A DNA stretch of 64,000 nucleotides from Caulobacter sp. FWC2 (lineage in GTDB: Bacteria; Pseudomonadota; Alphaproteobacteria; Caulobacterales; Caulobacteraceae): contig NZ_PEBF01000002.1 in assembly GCF_002742625.1 (NCBI RefSeq), forward strand, positions 62,001 through 126,000. The letters run 5' to 3'. Below the pieces are notes generated by a model. It had not been told where the DNA came from, ran no database searches, and was given only the letters and a program-made list of their open reading frames with translations. How positions within the stretch are numbered: the first letter of the stretch is position 1; every line of letters starts with the position of its first letter. The position numbers were made by a program, and so were the translations under genes. Of the stretch, positions 44,910-53,220 are shown piece after piece.

Positions 44910-46058
44910 TTAGACCTCCTCGACTTCGACGTCGGCCAGGGTGGCGGTGATGATCGCCGCTTCGGGAGCGTCAGGGCCCTGGCCGCGCACTGCCTCCAGG
45001 AAAGCGGCGATGACCCGGGTGGGGTCGCGTCGGTCGACCATCGCGGCGGCTGCGCCCGGCCCAGTCAGCATGGGACGGTTCGAACGCTCCAGCTGCAGGA
45101 CGTGAGGGTAGACCGCGCGCAACTGTCCGATCGCGTCGATCAAGGCGCCCTCGTCGGTAAGCACGGCCTTGATCAGGGCGGGAGCGACTCCGGCTGCGAT
45201 CCGGCCGGCCTGCAGCAGTTCCTGAAGGCGCCCGGTCAGGACCCGCAGGGGACGCAGGCTCGACAGGGGCACTGTGCGCACCGTCACCGAGCCCGCCGCG
45301 TCCAGATCCACGAGGCTGAGGGACTTGGTCTCTTCGGCCTCATCGAAACCAAAGCCCATCCACGCGCCGGAATAACGAATATGCGCCGCCCCGGCCTCCT
45401 GGGCGCGATGCAGATGGCCGAGTGCGACATATGCCGCGCCCTCGAAGGTCGCGGCCGGCACGGTCTCGATACCGCCGACCTGGGTCAGGGGGCGCTCGGT
45501 CTCGGTGATACGGCCGCCTTCCACGAAGGCGTGCGCGGTCACCACCCAGCGGGCGCCGGCCGGAACATGGCCTCGCGCCTGAGCCACTTGAGCGGCCAGG
45601 ACGTCGGCGGGGCTGGCGATGGCGGGGTCCTCGAAGACGTCGCGCGCGGCGTAGACCTCGCTGAACGGCAGCGCCGATATCGCCACTTCGCCGTGTTCAT
45701 CGTGCAGCACGAGCGGGTGGGGCCGGTCGCGCAGAGGCCCGCGGATCAGGACGCGGCGGGGATCCTGCAGCGCGGCATTGAAGCCGATCCGATCGGGGGC
45801 ATCGTGATTGCCGGCGATCGCCACGATTGCAGCTGGCGTGTCAGCATAGATCCTGGCGAGGAAATCATTGAACAGTTGCACCGCTTCCTTGCGCGGCACA
45901 GCGCGGTCGAAAAGGTCGCCGGCGATAATCAGCGCATCGACCCGGTGATCCACGATCGCCTGGAAAACCTGGTCGAGCAGGTGAGCTTGATCATCGAGCA
46001 GGCTCTCTTGGGCAAGCGTACGCCCCAGGTGCCAATCGGACGTGTGCAGAAGTCGCAT
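44910..46058 (-). CDS. sbcD: SbcD, nuclease subunit of SbcCD
   Basis: 382 residues. Calcineurin-like metallophosphoesterase motifs in order: SDWHLGRTL near the start, LIIAGDLFD, AIAGNHDAPDR, and later AHAFVEG and GHLHRAQ. These residues hold the two Mn ions of the Mre11/SbcD active site. First gene of the operon with sbcC and the unknown gene at 41161. Endo/exonuclease acting on DNA hairpins and protein-capped ends. SbcCD can also act against phage DNA, relevant to its place in this island. Confidence 0.95.
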   Translation of the reverse strand: MRLLHTSDWHLGRTLAQESLLDDQAHLLDQVFQAIVDHRVDALIIAGDLFDRAVPRKEAVQLFNDFLARIYADTPAAIVAIAGNHDAPDRIGFNAALQDPRRVLIRGPLRDRPHPLVLHDEHGEVAISALPFSEVYAARDVFEDPAIASPADVLAAQVAQARGHVPAGARWVVTAHAFVEGGRITETERPLTQVGGIETVPAATFEGAAYVALGHLHRAQEAGAAHIRYSGAWMGFGFDEAEETKSLSLVDLDAAGSVTVRTVPLSSLRPLRVLTGRLQELLQAGRIAAGVAPALIKAVLTDEGALIDAIGQLRAVYPHVLQLERSNRPMLTGPGAAAAMVDRRDPTRVIAAFLEAVRGQGPDAPEAAIITATLADVEVEEV

Positions 46059-46197
46059 CTTTCGCCCCCTCCCCCTTTTTGAGGCCGCGCCCCGCCTTAG
46101 CTCTACCCGATCATAAGTCGCGTCGGCGACAAAACCGGGCGTGGCCCTTGTTCCAGACCCGCCCAGAGCGTGACAAAGCTCGGCTCGTGCTCACACT

Positions 46198-46344
46198 CTA
46201 GTCCGCCAGCGTGATCTGAGTGAGAAGCGTCCAGCCCCGGTCCCTGGTCGCGACCTGCCCCAACGCCGTGCGGGTTGCCGGCTCGACCCGGCGACGATAG
46301 CGCTCGTTCTCGAAGGTGACGACCTTCCCAAGGTCAGCGACGAG
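46198..46344 (-). pseudogene. Fragment of unknown gene (C-terminal 47 residues)
   Basis: A frame reading VADLGKVVTFENERYRRRVE and ending ITLAD before a stop at 46198 looks like the C-terminus of a real protein, with a compact basic core, but the upstream part is missing. No family is recognised. Upstream lies the GAF-domain remnant, so this short region contains debris of at least two genes. Confidence 0.35.
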
Positions 46345-46500
46345 TCAGAGCCCGGCCTCGGCCTCGCCGCGTTCGATGACCTGCCGCGTGCGTTCGGCGA
46401 CCTCCTGCATGAAGCCGATCTCCTCGGCGCTCCAGCGCCGGACCGGCCGGTCATTGAGGTAGACGATGGTGCGCAGGCGGCGGGCCCGAAGGAACCGAGG
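46345..46500 (-). pseudogene. GAF-domain remnant of a phytochrome/PAS-type sensor kinase
   Basis: About 47 residues (RTIVYLNDRPVRRWSAEEIG followed by FMQEVAERTRQVIERG) match the end of a GAF domain in bacterial sensor kinases, where the same E-x-x-V-A-E-R-T-x-x-x-V-E-R pattern precedes the kinase part. There is no kinase domain and no plausible start. Dead fragment near the left border of the trb-type backbone. Confidence 0.5.
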
Positions 46501-46807
46501 ATGGCGCGGGTGTCGACGCGCGCGGCCGATTTCACTAGAACCGGCGGTTTCCATCAGACGGTGAAACGGCGCGCTCCACTACACACGGACAGCGGGGCGA
46601 CGGCGCGCACCGCCGACGCGAAAGCGGCACCCGGGCCGTACGCTCGACATTCAAGAAATTAAACCTAGTGAGGTTTGGCTGCCTATTCGCCGAGCCGACG
46701 GAAAATGTCGGGACACGCGCTTTCCGCGACCCTTGACCCTCTGTGCAGCCTAGGGCCAATAGGACCTATGGTTGTATGGTTTCAGCTTATCCGCGGCGGA
46801 AAATCGC

Positions 46808-47425
46808 ATGATTGAGCGCCTCACGGAACGCGAGCGTCAAATCCTGGACCTGGCCGCGCAGCACCTGACCTCAAAGCAGATCGGGCCGCTGCTCGGCATA
46901 CGGCCGGCGTCGGTCGACACCTTCATGCAGGCGATCATCCGCAAGCTGGGCGTGGCCAGCCGCAAGGAAGCGGTGATCGCCTACATCGCCGCCGCCAGGG
47001 GGGATCGGGATGATCTCGACTTTGGATCATCGCCAATGGTTGGCGCCGGCGGTTGGCGACCAACTGCCGCCGTCACCCGGGACGGTGATCACGATCCCCT
47101 CCCCTTCTCGCTCGAGGCCTCACACGGCCACGAGGCCGGGACGGGGGGAGTTCAATCCGAGCGGCTCCGGCCCAAGGCCGACCGTCTGGTGCGACGGGGT
47201 CTGCGGTCCCCGGCCCGGCGACTGGTCGCCATTGCGATCGCCACGATGATCTTGGGACTCGTCACCCTCGGCGCCGCCGCCGTCGGCTACGTCCTAAATC
47301 GTTCGATCGATCGGATGCTGAGCGACCACGGCAACCACCCGACAGGCCGGTCAGGCCCCAACCAGAGTACGCTCAATGCAGAATTTGACCGCGGCGCGCG
47401 TCGCCAAGCAGCTGTTTTCGGCTGA
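46808..47425 (+). CDS. LuxR-type HTH protein with C-terminal membrane segment
   Basis: 205 residues from the ATG at 46808 (MIERLTERERQILDLAAQHL), favoured over 46772 because the HTH begins immediately and typical GerE proteins have short leads. The N-terminal HTH LTSKQIGPLLGIRPASVDTF is of the LuxR/FixJ kind. A central Gly/Asp/His-rich linker follows, then one membrane helix (LVAIAIATMILGLVTLGAAA). A DNA-binding domain tethered to the membrane suggests a signal-responsive regulator, perhaps for the trb genes downstream. Confidence 0.7.
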   Translation: MIERLTERERQILDLAAQHLTSKQIGPLLGIRPASVDTFMQAIIRKLGVASRKEAVIAYIAAARGDRDDLDFGSSPMVGAGGWRPTAAVTRDGDHDPLPFSLEASHGHEAGTGGVQSERLRPKADRLVRRGLRSPARRLVAIAIATMILGLVTLGAAAVGYVLNRSIDRMLSDHGNHPTGRSGPNQSTLNAEFDRGARRQAAVFG

Positions 47426-47705
47426 GGACGCGCTCGATCGCACGCTTGGCGAGACGGCCAAGCTCATTTCCTCCCTGTGCGAGGCGCGCATCGCCAATCG
47501 ACTGCCGGCCATCGCCGGCCAACGCGTGATCGGCGGCGCCGCCGAGGCCCTGGCCGCGCTGGAGCGCGCGCGCCGCAGCGTGCTCGACACCCATGAGGGC
47601 CTGGCCGACCTGCGCGAGGAGTACGGCTTCGAGACCGTCGCCGCCGGCGTCCTGCACAAACCCGAGGGCGCCGCGCCGCAGGGCGCGCTCGAGGCGGCGG
47701 CTTGA
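47376..47705 (+). CDS. Small helical protein in the trb region (unknown)
   Basis: 109 residues (MQNLTAARVAKQLFSAEDAL...), helical with Ala-rich composition, including ERARRSVLDTHEGLADLRE. No membrane segment. It overlaps the end of the preceding regulator gene by about 50 bases and is followed by a membrane protein 13 bases downstream. Possibly specific to this plasmid family; function not known. Confidence 0.6.
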   Translation: MQNLTAARVAKQLFSAEDALDRTLGETAKLISSLCEARIANRLPAIAGQRVIGGAAEALAALERARRSVLDTHEGLADLREEYGFETVAAGVLHKPEGAAPQGALEAAA

Positions 47706-47718
47706 ACCCGACCGCCAC

Positions 47719-48246
47719 GTGTTCGCCTGGTCTCCCCTCGTCTTCGCCATCGCCATGGTGCTGGTCTGCGTGGCCGCGCTTGTTCGGGGGCGCTGGGAGG
47801 AGAAGGTCCTGGGGGCGGCCTATCTGGCCGCCTGCATGGCGTCACTGGCGGTCGAGAAGCGGCCCTGGACCGGACCTCAAGGCGCGGTGATCGCCATCGA
47901 CGCCGTCGTTCTGGGCGTGTCGGTCGCCGTCGTCCTCGGGTCCGAAAAGCTCTGGCCCATCCTCGCCGCGGCGTTCCAGGTCCTGACCGTCGGCGCGCAT
48001 CTGGCCTTCATCGCCGCGGAGGGACGACTTGGCGCGGCGGGTTATCTTACGGTCCTGGCGCTCTGGAGCTATGGCACCATCGCTTGCATCGCCTGGGGCG
48101 CAGGATCGCAAGGCCCGCCGCCCATCGGCCTGAACTTTCACAAACTCAAGAAAGGATTTGGATCCGCCGATTCCGCCATGGCCTCGATCGGGTCAATGAC
48201 GCACGAGCCCGTCGCGCGCCGATGCGACGAGAGCTCGCTTTTATGA
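47719..48246 (+). CDS. Multi-span membrane protein (unknown)
   Basis: 175 residues from GTG at 47719. About five hydrophobic segments: LVFAIAMVLVCVAALV, GAAYLAACMASLAV, VIAIDAVVLGVSVAVVLG, LAAAFQVLTVGAHLAFIA and YLTVLALWSYGTIACIAWG. The hydrophilic C-terminal 40 residues lie in the cytoplasm. It is in the small group of genes before trbC, next to two LuxR-type regulators, so it may act in signal reception for transfer control. No family recognised. Confidence 0.6.
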   Translation: MFAWSPLVFAIAMVLVCVAALVRGRWEEKVLGAAYLAACMASLAVEKRPWTGPQGAVIAIDAVVLGVSVAVVLGSEKLWPILAAAFQVLTVGAHLAFIAAEGRLGAAGYLTVLALWSYGTIACIAWGAGSQGPPPIGLNFHKLKKGFGSADSAMASIGSMTHEPVARRCDESSLL

Positions 48247-48376
48247 CGTGATGTTTGCCGGCGTTCGCGAAGAATCCGGCATGCGGAGTGTTCGCCGCTT
48301 GAGAACGGCCTGTGCTTTGAGTGCTGTCGACGAAACACGACGCCGGCTGGTTCCGTGCCAGCTAGGAGTAGAGTTC

Positions 48377-48667
48377 GTGAGCAATGTGTTGTCACCGCGC
48401 CTGCGCCAGTGCCTGATTTTGGCGAGCAAGGGTCATACCGCCGTGGAAATCGGGTTCATCCTGGGCCTGTCGTACCGAACGGTGAACCAGTACCTGTCGG
48501 ACGCCTATAAACGCCTCTGTGCGCGCAATCGGATGCAGGCGGTCGCCATCGCCATCCAGCGTGGAGAAATTCCGCCGATCGCGCCGGAGGACGCGCCGTC
48601 CGCGCCGTCGCCCACGCCCTGCGTTGAACCGGGCCCGGTCGGCCAACCCGTCCCGCCCTGCGCCTAG
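48377..48667 (+). CDS. Short LuxR-type HTH regulator
   Basis: 96 residues from GTG at 48377, chosen because AGGAG lies 8 bases upstream; earlier in-frame starts at 48248/48251 lack this. The N-terminal 60 residues hold a GerE/LuxR HTH (LASKGHTAVEIGFILGLSYR ... LSDAYKRLCARNRMQAV). The rest is a Pro-rich tail. No receiver or autoinducer domain. The gene ends about 230 bases before trbC and is a candidate activator or repressor of the transfer genes. Confidence 0.65.
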   Translation: MSNVLSPRLRQCLILASKGHTAVEIGFILGLSYRTVNQYLSDAYKRLCARNRMQAVAIAIQRGEIPPIAPEDAPSAPSPTPCVEPGPVGQPVPPCA

Positions 48668-48794
48668 CGCCGAAGCGCCTGCCGCGACCCATCCATCGGC
48701 AACGACCCGTCTCGGCGCCCGCGCGTTCGAGACGGGGCCCTGCGCGCGCGTCTGAACGCGCAGCCGGCCTTAACCTTCAGCACTGAGACTTTGC

Positions 48795-48826
48795 GGGTGG
48801 AGGGCTGCACCGGCAGGACTCCACCC
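48795..48826. promoter_or_regulatory. 8-bp inverted repeat upstream of trbC
   Basis: Arms GGGTGGAG (48795-48802) and CTCCACCC (48819-48826) around a 16-base spacer, about 70 bases before the trbC start and after the LuxR-type gene. It could be an operator for one of the two HTH regulators or a transcript hairpin. No promoter hexamers are clear. Confidence 0.35.
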
Positions 48827-48896
48827 GGCATTTCCTCGGAATTGTCGTCCCCATAACGGGTTTGCAACGGTCATCTCGACTCAACCCGAGGCGCCC

Positions 48897-49253
48897 ATGA
48901 TCCCCGCCCATCTCCGCCACCGCCACCGCCACCGCCGCCTACGCATCGCGGCCAACCTCGCGATCGGCCTGGCCCTGGCCCTGCTCGCCTCCGAGCCGGC
49001 CTGGGCCGGCGGAACCGGGGGCGGCATGCCCTGGGATAATTGGCTGACCCAGATCGCCGACTCCATCACCGGGCCCGTCGCCAAGGCCATCGGCGTGATC
49101 GCCATCGCCGTCACCGGTCTTGGGGTGGCCATCTCCGAGGGCGGCTCGTGGGTGCGAAAGGGCATGCAGGTGATGTTCGCCCTGTGCATCGCGTTTTCCG
49201 CCTCGACCTTCTTCCTGGGATTCCTGGGCTTCACCGGTGGGGCGGCGATCTGA
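48897..49253 (+). CDS. trbC: TrbC/VirB2-type conjugative pilin
   Basis: 118 residues with a His/Arg-rich start (RHRHRHRR), a signal peptide ending near LASEPAWA, and two hydrophobic segments (AKAIGVIAIAVTGLGVAI and QVMFALCIAFSASTFFLGF) of the mature pilin. First gene of the trb cluster. TrbC is the pilus subunit of the mating pair formation T4SS. The gene normally preceding it, trbB, is absent here. Confidence 0.85.
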   Translation: MIPAHLRHRHRHRRLRIAANLAIGLALALLASEPAWAGGTGGGMPWDNWLTQIADSITGPVAKAIGVIAIAVTGLGVAISEGGSWVRKGMQVMFALCIAFSASTFFLGFLGFTGGAAI

Positions 49254-49513
49254 TGGGCGCCCCGGACGGCTATGAAATCGACTTCCATGGCTCGCTTTCG
49301 GAGCCTGTGACCTTGGCGGGCGTGCCGCGCATGACTGCGGTGCTGATCGGGACCCTGACGGCGGTGTTGGCGCTGGGCCTGCAGGCGCCGTGGATCGGCC
49401 TGCCGCTGGGCGCGGCGCTCTATGGCGCGGCGCTCTGGATGGCCAAGCGCGACCCCTACGTCTTCGACATCCTGCGGCGGCACCTGCGCCAGCCGACCCA
49501 TTACGACGGCTAG
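49253..49513 (+). CDS. trbD: TrbD, inner-membrane T4SS protein (VirB3-like)
   Basis: 86 residues from ATG 49253 overlapping the trbC stop by one base. The N-terminal part YEIDFHGSLSEPVTLAGVPR is typical of TrbD, followed by membrane segments (MTAVLIGTLTAVLALGLQAP and GLPLGAALYGAALWMAK) and the end DPYVFDILRRHLRQPTHYDG. It belongs to the inner-membrane complex of the mating bridge. Confidence 0.85.
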   Translation: MGAPDGYEIDFHGSLSEPVTLAGVPRMTAVLIGTLTAVLALGLQAPWIGLPLGAALYGAALWMAKRDPYVFDILRRHLRQPTHYDG

Positions 49514-49519
49514 GCGTCC

Positions 49520-51979
49520 ATGCTGTTCCTCAACGAGTACCGCACGCGTTCGAGCCGGCTTTGCGACCACCTTCCCTGGGCGATGCTGATCGCGCCGGGG
49601 ATCGTGCTGAACAAGGACGGGTCGTTCCAGACGAGCCTGGAGTTTCGAGGACCGGATCTGGCCTCGGCCACGCCCGCGGGGCTGATGGCCGTTCGCGCCC
49701 AGCTCAACAACGCCCTTCGGCGCTTTGGATCGCGCTGGTGCCTGCACCTGGAGGCGGTGCGATCGCCCTCCCAATCCTATCCCGCCAGCGCCTTTCCCGA
49801 TCCGGTCAGCCATCTGATCGACGAGGAGCGGCGCATGGCCTTCGAGGCCGAGTCCGCCCATTTCGAGTCGCGCTATTTCGCGACCTTCACCTACCTGCCC
49901 GCCCCTGACGCCATCGGTCGGGCCGAGAGCCTGCTGGTGGAGAACCTGCCCCAGGGCCGGGGCGCGGACGCGCTCTATCGTCTGGCCCTGGAGGAGTTCA
50001 GGGCCACTGTCGGGGCCGTGCGCGACATCCTGGCCGGGGTCTTCCCCCTGGTCGCCCCGCTCGATGACGAGGCCACCCTCACCTATCTGCACGCCTGCGT
50101 CTCGACCAAGCGCCAGCCCGTGGCCCGGCCGCAGATCCCGATCTATCTGGACGCGGTCCTCACCGACGACGACTTCCAGGGCGGGCTCTATCCGCGCCTG
50201 GGCGATCACTATCTGCGCACCCTGTCCGTGCGCGCCTATCCAGCCGCCTCCTGGCCCGGACTACTCGACCAGCTCAATGCCCTGGGCTTGTCGTACCGAT
50301 GGGTCTGCCGCTTTCTGCCCCTGGACAAGGAAGATGCGCGCCGAGCGGTGACCACGCTGCGCAAACGCTGGTTCTCCAAGCGCAAGGGCGTCCTGGCCCT
50401 GCTCAAGGAGGCGATCACCCACGAGCCGTCGCTGCTGGAGGATCCCGACGCCCTGCAAAAGACCCAGGATGCGGACGCGGCCCTGGCGATCCTGGGCAGC
50501 GACGCGGCCTCGATGGGCTATGTCACCCCGACCGTGACCCTGACCGATCCGGACCCGGACCGTCTGGCCGCCAAGGTCCGGGCCGTGGACGCGGTGATCA
50601 ACCGCGCCGGCTTCGTCACCAAGGTCGAGGACCTCAACGCCGTCGAAGCCTGGCTCGGCGGCCTGCCCGGCCAGGCCTATGCCGACGTGCGCCGGCCCAT
50701 GGTCAGCACGCTCAATCTCTGCGACCTCCTCCCCGTCTCGGCCATCTGGCCGGGCCCGTTGCTCAACGCCCACCTGACCGAGGAGCTGGGAAAGCAGGGC
50801 CGTCCGGGCGTCCAGCCGCCCCTGATGCACACCCGAACCAACGCCACCACCCCCTTTCGGCTGGACCTGCACCAGGGCGATGTCGGCCACACCTTCGTGG
50901 TCGGACCCACCGGGGCGGGCAAGTCGGTGCTGCTCAACACCCTGGCCCTGCAGTGGCGGCGCTATCCGGGCGCGCGGGTGGTGATGTTCGACAAGGGTCG
51001 ATCCTGCCGCGCGGCCAGCCTGCTGGTCGGGGGCGGCTTCTACGACCTGGGCCCGTGGGGCGAGGCCCCGGCCTTCCAGCCCCTGGCCAGGATCGACCGC
51101 GCCGAAGAACGCATCTGGGCCCAGGATTGGATCCTGGATCTCCTGGAGGCCAGTGGGGTGAACGCCACCCCCGCCCTCAAGAGCGAGCTGTGGACGGCGC
51201 TGGCCAACCTCGCCTCGGGACCGGCCGAGCAACGCACCCTGACGGTCTTGGCCGCCACGGTCCAGGACCACGCGGTCAAGGCCGCGCTCAAGCCCTTCAC
51301 CCTGGAGGGCCCCCACGGCCGTCTGCTGGACGCGGCCGAGGAGCGCCTGACGGCCCGCGACTGGCAAGCTTTCGAGCTGGGCGCCCTGATGGAGACGCCC
51401 GCGGCCCTGGGGCCGGTCCTGACCTATCTCTTCCATGTCCTGGAGCGGGGGTTCGACGGTCGGCCGACCCTGATCGTCCTGGACGAGGCCTGGCGGTTCC
51501 TGGAGTCGACCGCCTTCGCCCGGAAGATCCGCGAATGGCTGTGGACCGTGCGCAAGCTCAATGTCTGCGTGGTCTTCAGCACCCTTTCGCTGTCGAGCAT
51601 CACTGACAGCCCGATCGCCCCGGCCCTGATGGAGGGCTGCCCCACCCGCATCTTCCTGCCCAACCCCGAGGCCCGCACGCCCCTGGTGGCCAAGGCCTAT
51701 GCCGGGTTCGGGCTCAACGACCAGCAGATCGAGATCATCGCCGGCGCCGCGCCCAAGCGCGAATACTACTACCAGAGCGCGGCGGGCGACCGGCTGTTCG
51801 AATTGGGCCTAGGCCCGGTGGCCCTGGCCGCGGTCGGCTCGGCCAGCCCCGGCGATCAGTCGCTGATCGACAAGGTGCTTCGCCAGGCGGGGCCGGACGG
51901 GTTCGCCGCCGGCTTTTACCGCGCCAAGGGCCTGCCCGAGGTCGGCGACTTTCTGGACGAGGCCCGCGATGCGGCCTGA
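49520..51979 (+). CDS. trbE: TrbE, VirB4-type ATPase of the conjugative T4SS
   Basis: 819 residues, the usual length. N-terminal CagE/VirB4 region (MLFLNEYRTRSSRLCDHLPW), Walker A GPTGAGKSVLLN from residue 462, Walker B LIVLDEAWRFLE near 653, and the RCG-like conserved C-terminal box. It powers pilus assembly and substrate transfer. With trbB missing locally it is the only secretion ATPase in the cluster. Confidence 0.95.
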   Translation: MLFLNEYRTRSSRLCDHLPWAMLIAPGIVLNKDGSFQTSLEFRGPDLASATPAGLMAVRAQLNNALRRFGSRWCLHLEAVRSPSQSYPASAFPDPVSHLIDEERRMAFEAESAHFESRYFATFTYLPAPDAIGRAESLLVENLPQGRGADALYRLALEEFRATVGAVRDILAGVFPLVAPLDDEATLTYLHACVSTKRQPVARPQIPIYLDAVLTDDDFQGGLYPRLGDHYLRTLSVRAYPAASWPGLLDQLNALGLSYRWVCRFLPLDKEDARRAVTTLRKRWFSKRKGVLALLKEAITHEPSLLEDPDALQKTQDADAALAILGSDAASMGYVTPTVTLTDPDPDRLAAKVRAVDAVINRAGFVTKVEDLNAVEAWLGGLPGQAYADVRRPMVSTLNLCDLLPVSAIWPGPLLNAHLTEELGKQGRPGVQPPLMHTRTNATTPFRLDLHQGDVGHTFVVGPTGAGKSVLLNTLALQWRRYPGARVVMFDKGRSCRAASLLVGGGFYDLGPWGEAPAFQPLARIDRAEERIWAQDWILDLLEASGVNATPALKSELWTALANLASGPAEQRTLTVLAATVQDHAVKAALKPFTLEGPHGRLLDAAEERLTARDWQAFELGALMETPAALGPVLTYLFHVLERGFDGRPTLIVLDEAWRFLESTAFARKIREWLWTVRKLNVCVVFSTLSLSSITDSPIAPALMEGCPTRIFLPNPEARTPLVAKAYAGFGLNDQQIEIIAGAAPKREYYYQSAAGDRLFELGLGPVALAAVGSASPGDQSLIDKVLRQAGPDGFAAGFYRAKGLPEVGDFLDEARDAA

Positions 51980-52259
51980 GCTCGACCCCCACCCCGCCGC
52001 CTTGGTTGAACGCCCAGCCGCCGCGACGCGGGTTCGACGCCTCACCCGCTTGGCCTTCGTCCTGTCGCTCGCGCCCGGAATGGTCCTGACCATGGTCCTG
52101 GCCCCGGCCCTGCGCGACCCGCGCCTGCTGCTGGCCGGCCTGGTCCTGACCGGCGGGGCGATCCTGGCCCGCGATCGCCTGGCCGACCTCTTCCTGGACT
52201 GGACCGGCGCGCGGTCGGACCGGCCGCCCCCGATCTCGAGCTCGGAGCCCCGCCCATGA
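51969..52259 (+). CDS. Small two-TM protein between trbE and trbJ
   Basis: 96 residues, overlapping the end of trbE by 11 bases and trbJ by 4. Two membrane helices (LAFVLSLAPGMVLTMVLAPA and LLLAGLVLTGGAILA). No equivalent is recognised in the standard trb order. Its tight overlaps show that it is translated with the operon and probably belongs to the inner-membrane complex. Confidence 0.7.
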   Translation: MRPELDPHPAALVERPAAATRVRRLTRLAFVLSLAPGMVLTMVLAPALRDPRLLLAGLVLTGGAILARDRLADLFLDWTGARSDRPPPISSSEPRP

Positions 52260-52993
52260 CCCCTTCCCGTCGCGACCTGATGCGTTCAGGCCTGAGCCTT
52301 GGCCTGTCATTGGCTGTCGGACTCGGGGCCGCCGCCGGCCCCGGCGAGGCGTGCGCGCAGGTCACGGTCTACGACCCCGCCGCCGTGGCCCAGGCGATCA
52401 AGACGGTCTCCAACGGCCTGTCGCAGATCCAGGCGCTGCAGAGCCAGCTGACCAATCAGGCGCGAATGCTTCAGACCCTGGGCGTGGACGTCACCGGACC
52501 CTTGCGCGACATCGCCGGCCAGGCCACCGCGCTTCTGCAGCAGGCCCGGGGGCTGGGCTACCAGGCCGCCAACATCAGCCAGTCCTTCGCCGACCTCTAT
52601 CCGGACGACCTGAGCGGCCTGTCGGCCCGCAACCTGGCCGCGCGGCTGGCCAGCTGGGGGCAAAACAGCCGCCACACGCTGCAGGAGGCCATGGCCGTCC
52701 AGAACCAGATTGTCCAGGCCCAGGGCGCGACGGGTCAGGCGGTGGCCTCGGCGGTCGGGGCCTCGCAATCGGCCGCCGGCCAGACCGCGGCCATCCAGGC
52801 CACCAACCAGCTTCTGGCCGCCCTCTCGACCCAGCTGACCCAGCTTCAGACCCTGATGATCACCCAGGCCCGCCAGGCGGAAACTTGGGAGGCCGAACGG
52901 CGCGCCGTCGTCACTAAGAGCGAGGCCGACCGTCAGCGCAATTCGGTGGTGACCCGCGGCGCGCCTCGCTTCTCCGGAGACGTCCTGCAATGA
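52256..52993 (+). CDS. trbJ: TrbJ, periplasmic VirB5-like T4SS protein
   Basis: 245 residues with a signal peptide (twin-arginine-free, GLSLGLSLAVGLGAAAGPGEA) and the TrbJ pattern VYDPAAVAQAIKTVSNGL, long helical bundle of Gln/Ala (QIQALQSQLTNQARMLQTLG). The protein forms part of the extracellular pilus tip/adhesin. Overlaps the preceding gene by 4 bases and trbK by 4. Confidence 0.9.
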   Translation: MTPSRRDLMRSGLSLGLSLAVGLGAAAGPGEACAQVTVYDPAAVAQAIKTVSNGLSQIQALQSQLTNQARMLQTLGVDVTGPLRDIAGQATALLQQARGLGYQAANISQSFADLYPDDLSGLSARNLAARLASWGQNSRHTLQEAMAVQNQIVQAQGATGQAVASAVGASQSAAGQTAAIQATNQLLAALSTQLTQLQTLMITQARQAETWEAERRAVVTKSEADRQRNSVVTRGAPRFSGDVLQ

Positions 52994-53214
52994 CCAAAGT
53001 CCAGACCCCCCTCTGGCTCGTCCTGTCGCTTTGCCTGGCCCTGGCCGCCTGCGGTCGGACATCGGGCGAAGCCCGAGCCCCTGATGCGGCCAGGCCGCCG
53101 GCCGCCAAGCCCAAGCGCTGCCCCGACCCGGACATTCGCGACGCCAACGACCCATGCTCGGTCGCCTACGTCCGGCGCAAGCCCGGCCGCATGACCGAAC
53201 GCGACCTCCACTAG
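52990..53214 (+). CDS. trbK: TrbK-like lipoprotein
   Basis: 74 residues. Lipoprotein signal with lipobox LAAC (LSLCLALAACG), then a short periplasmic part containing two Cys (KRCPDPDIRDANDPCS). Sits between trbJ and trbL exactly where trbK lies. TrbK-type proteins are small lipoproteins that often mediate entry exclusion. Confidence 0.75.
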   Translation: MTKVQTPLWLVLSLCLALAACGRTSGEARAPDAARPPAAKPKRCPDPDIRDANDPCSVAYVRRKPGRMTERDLH

Positions 53215-53220
53215 CCGCCG

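Noticed and set aside
44547..46082. A 511-codon plus-strand frame opposite sbcD
   Set aside because: SbcD on the minus strand has all nuclease motifs; the plus frame is Arg/Gly-rich shadow.
48881..50209. A 442-codon minus-strand frame opposite trbC-trbE
   Set aside because: Gly/Gln/Arg-rich shadow caused by high GC in third positions of the real plus-strand trb genes.
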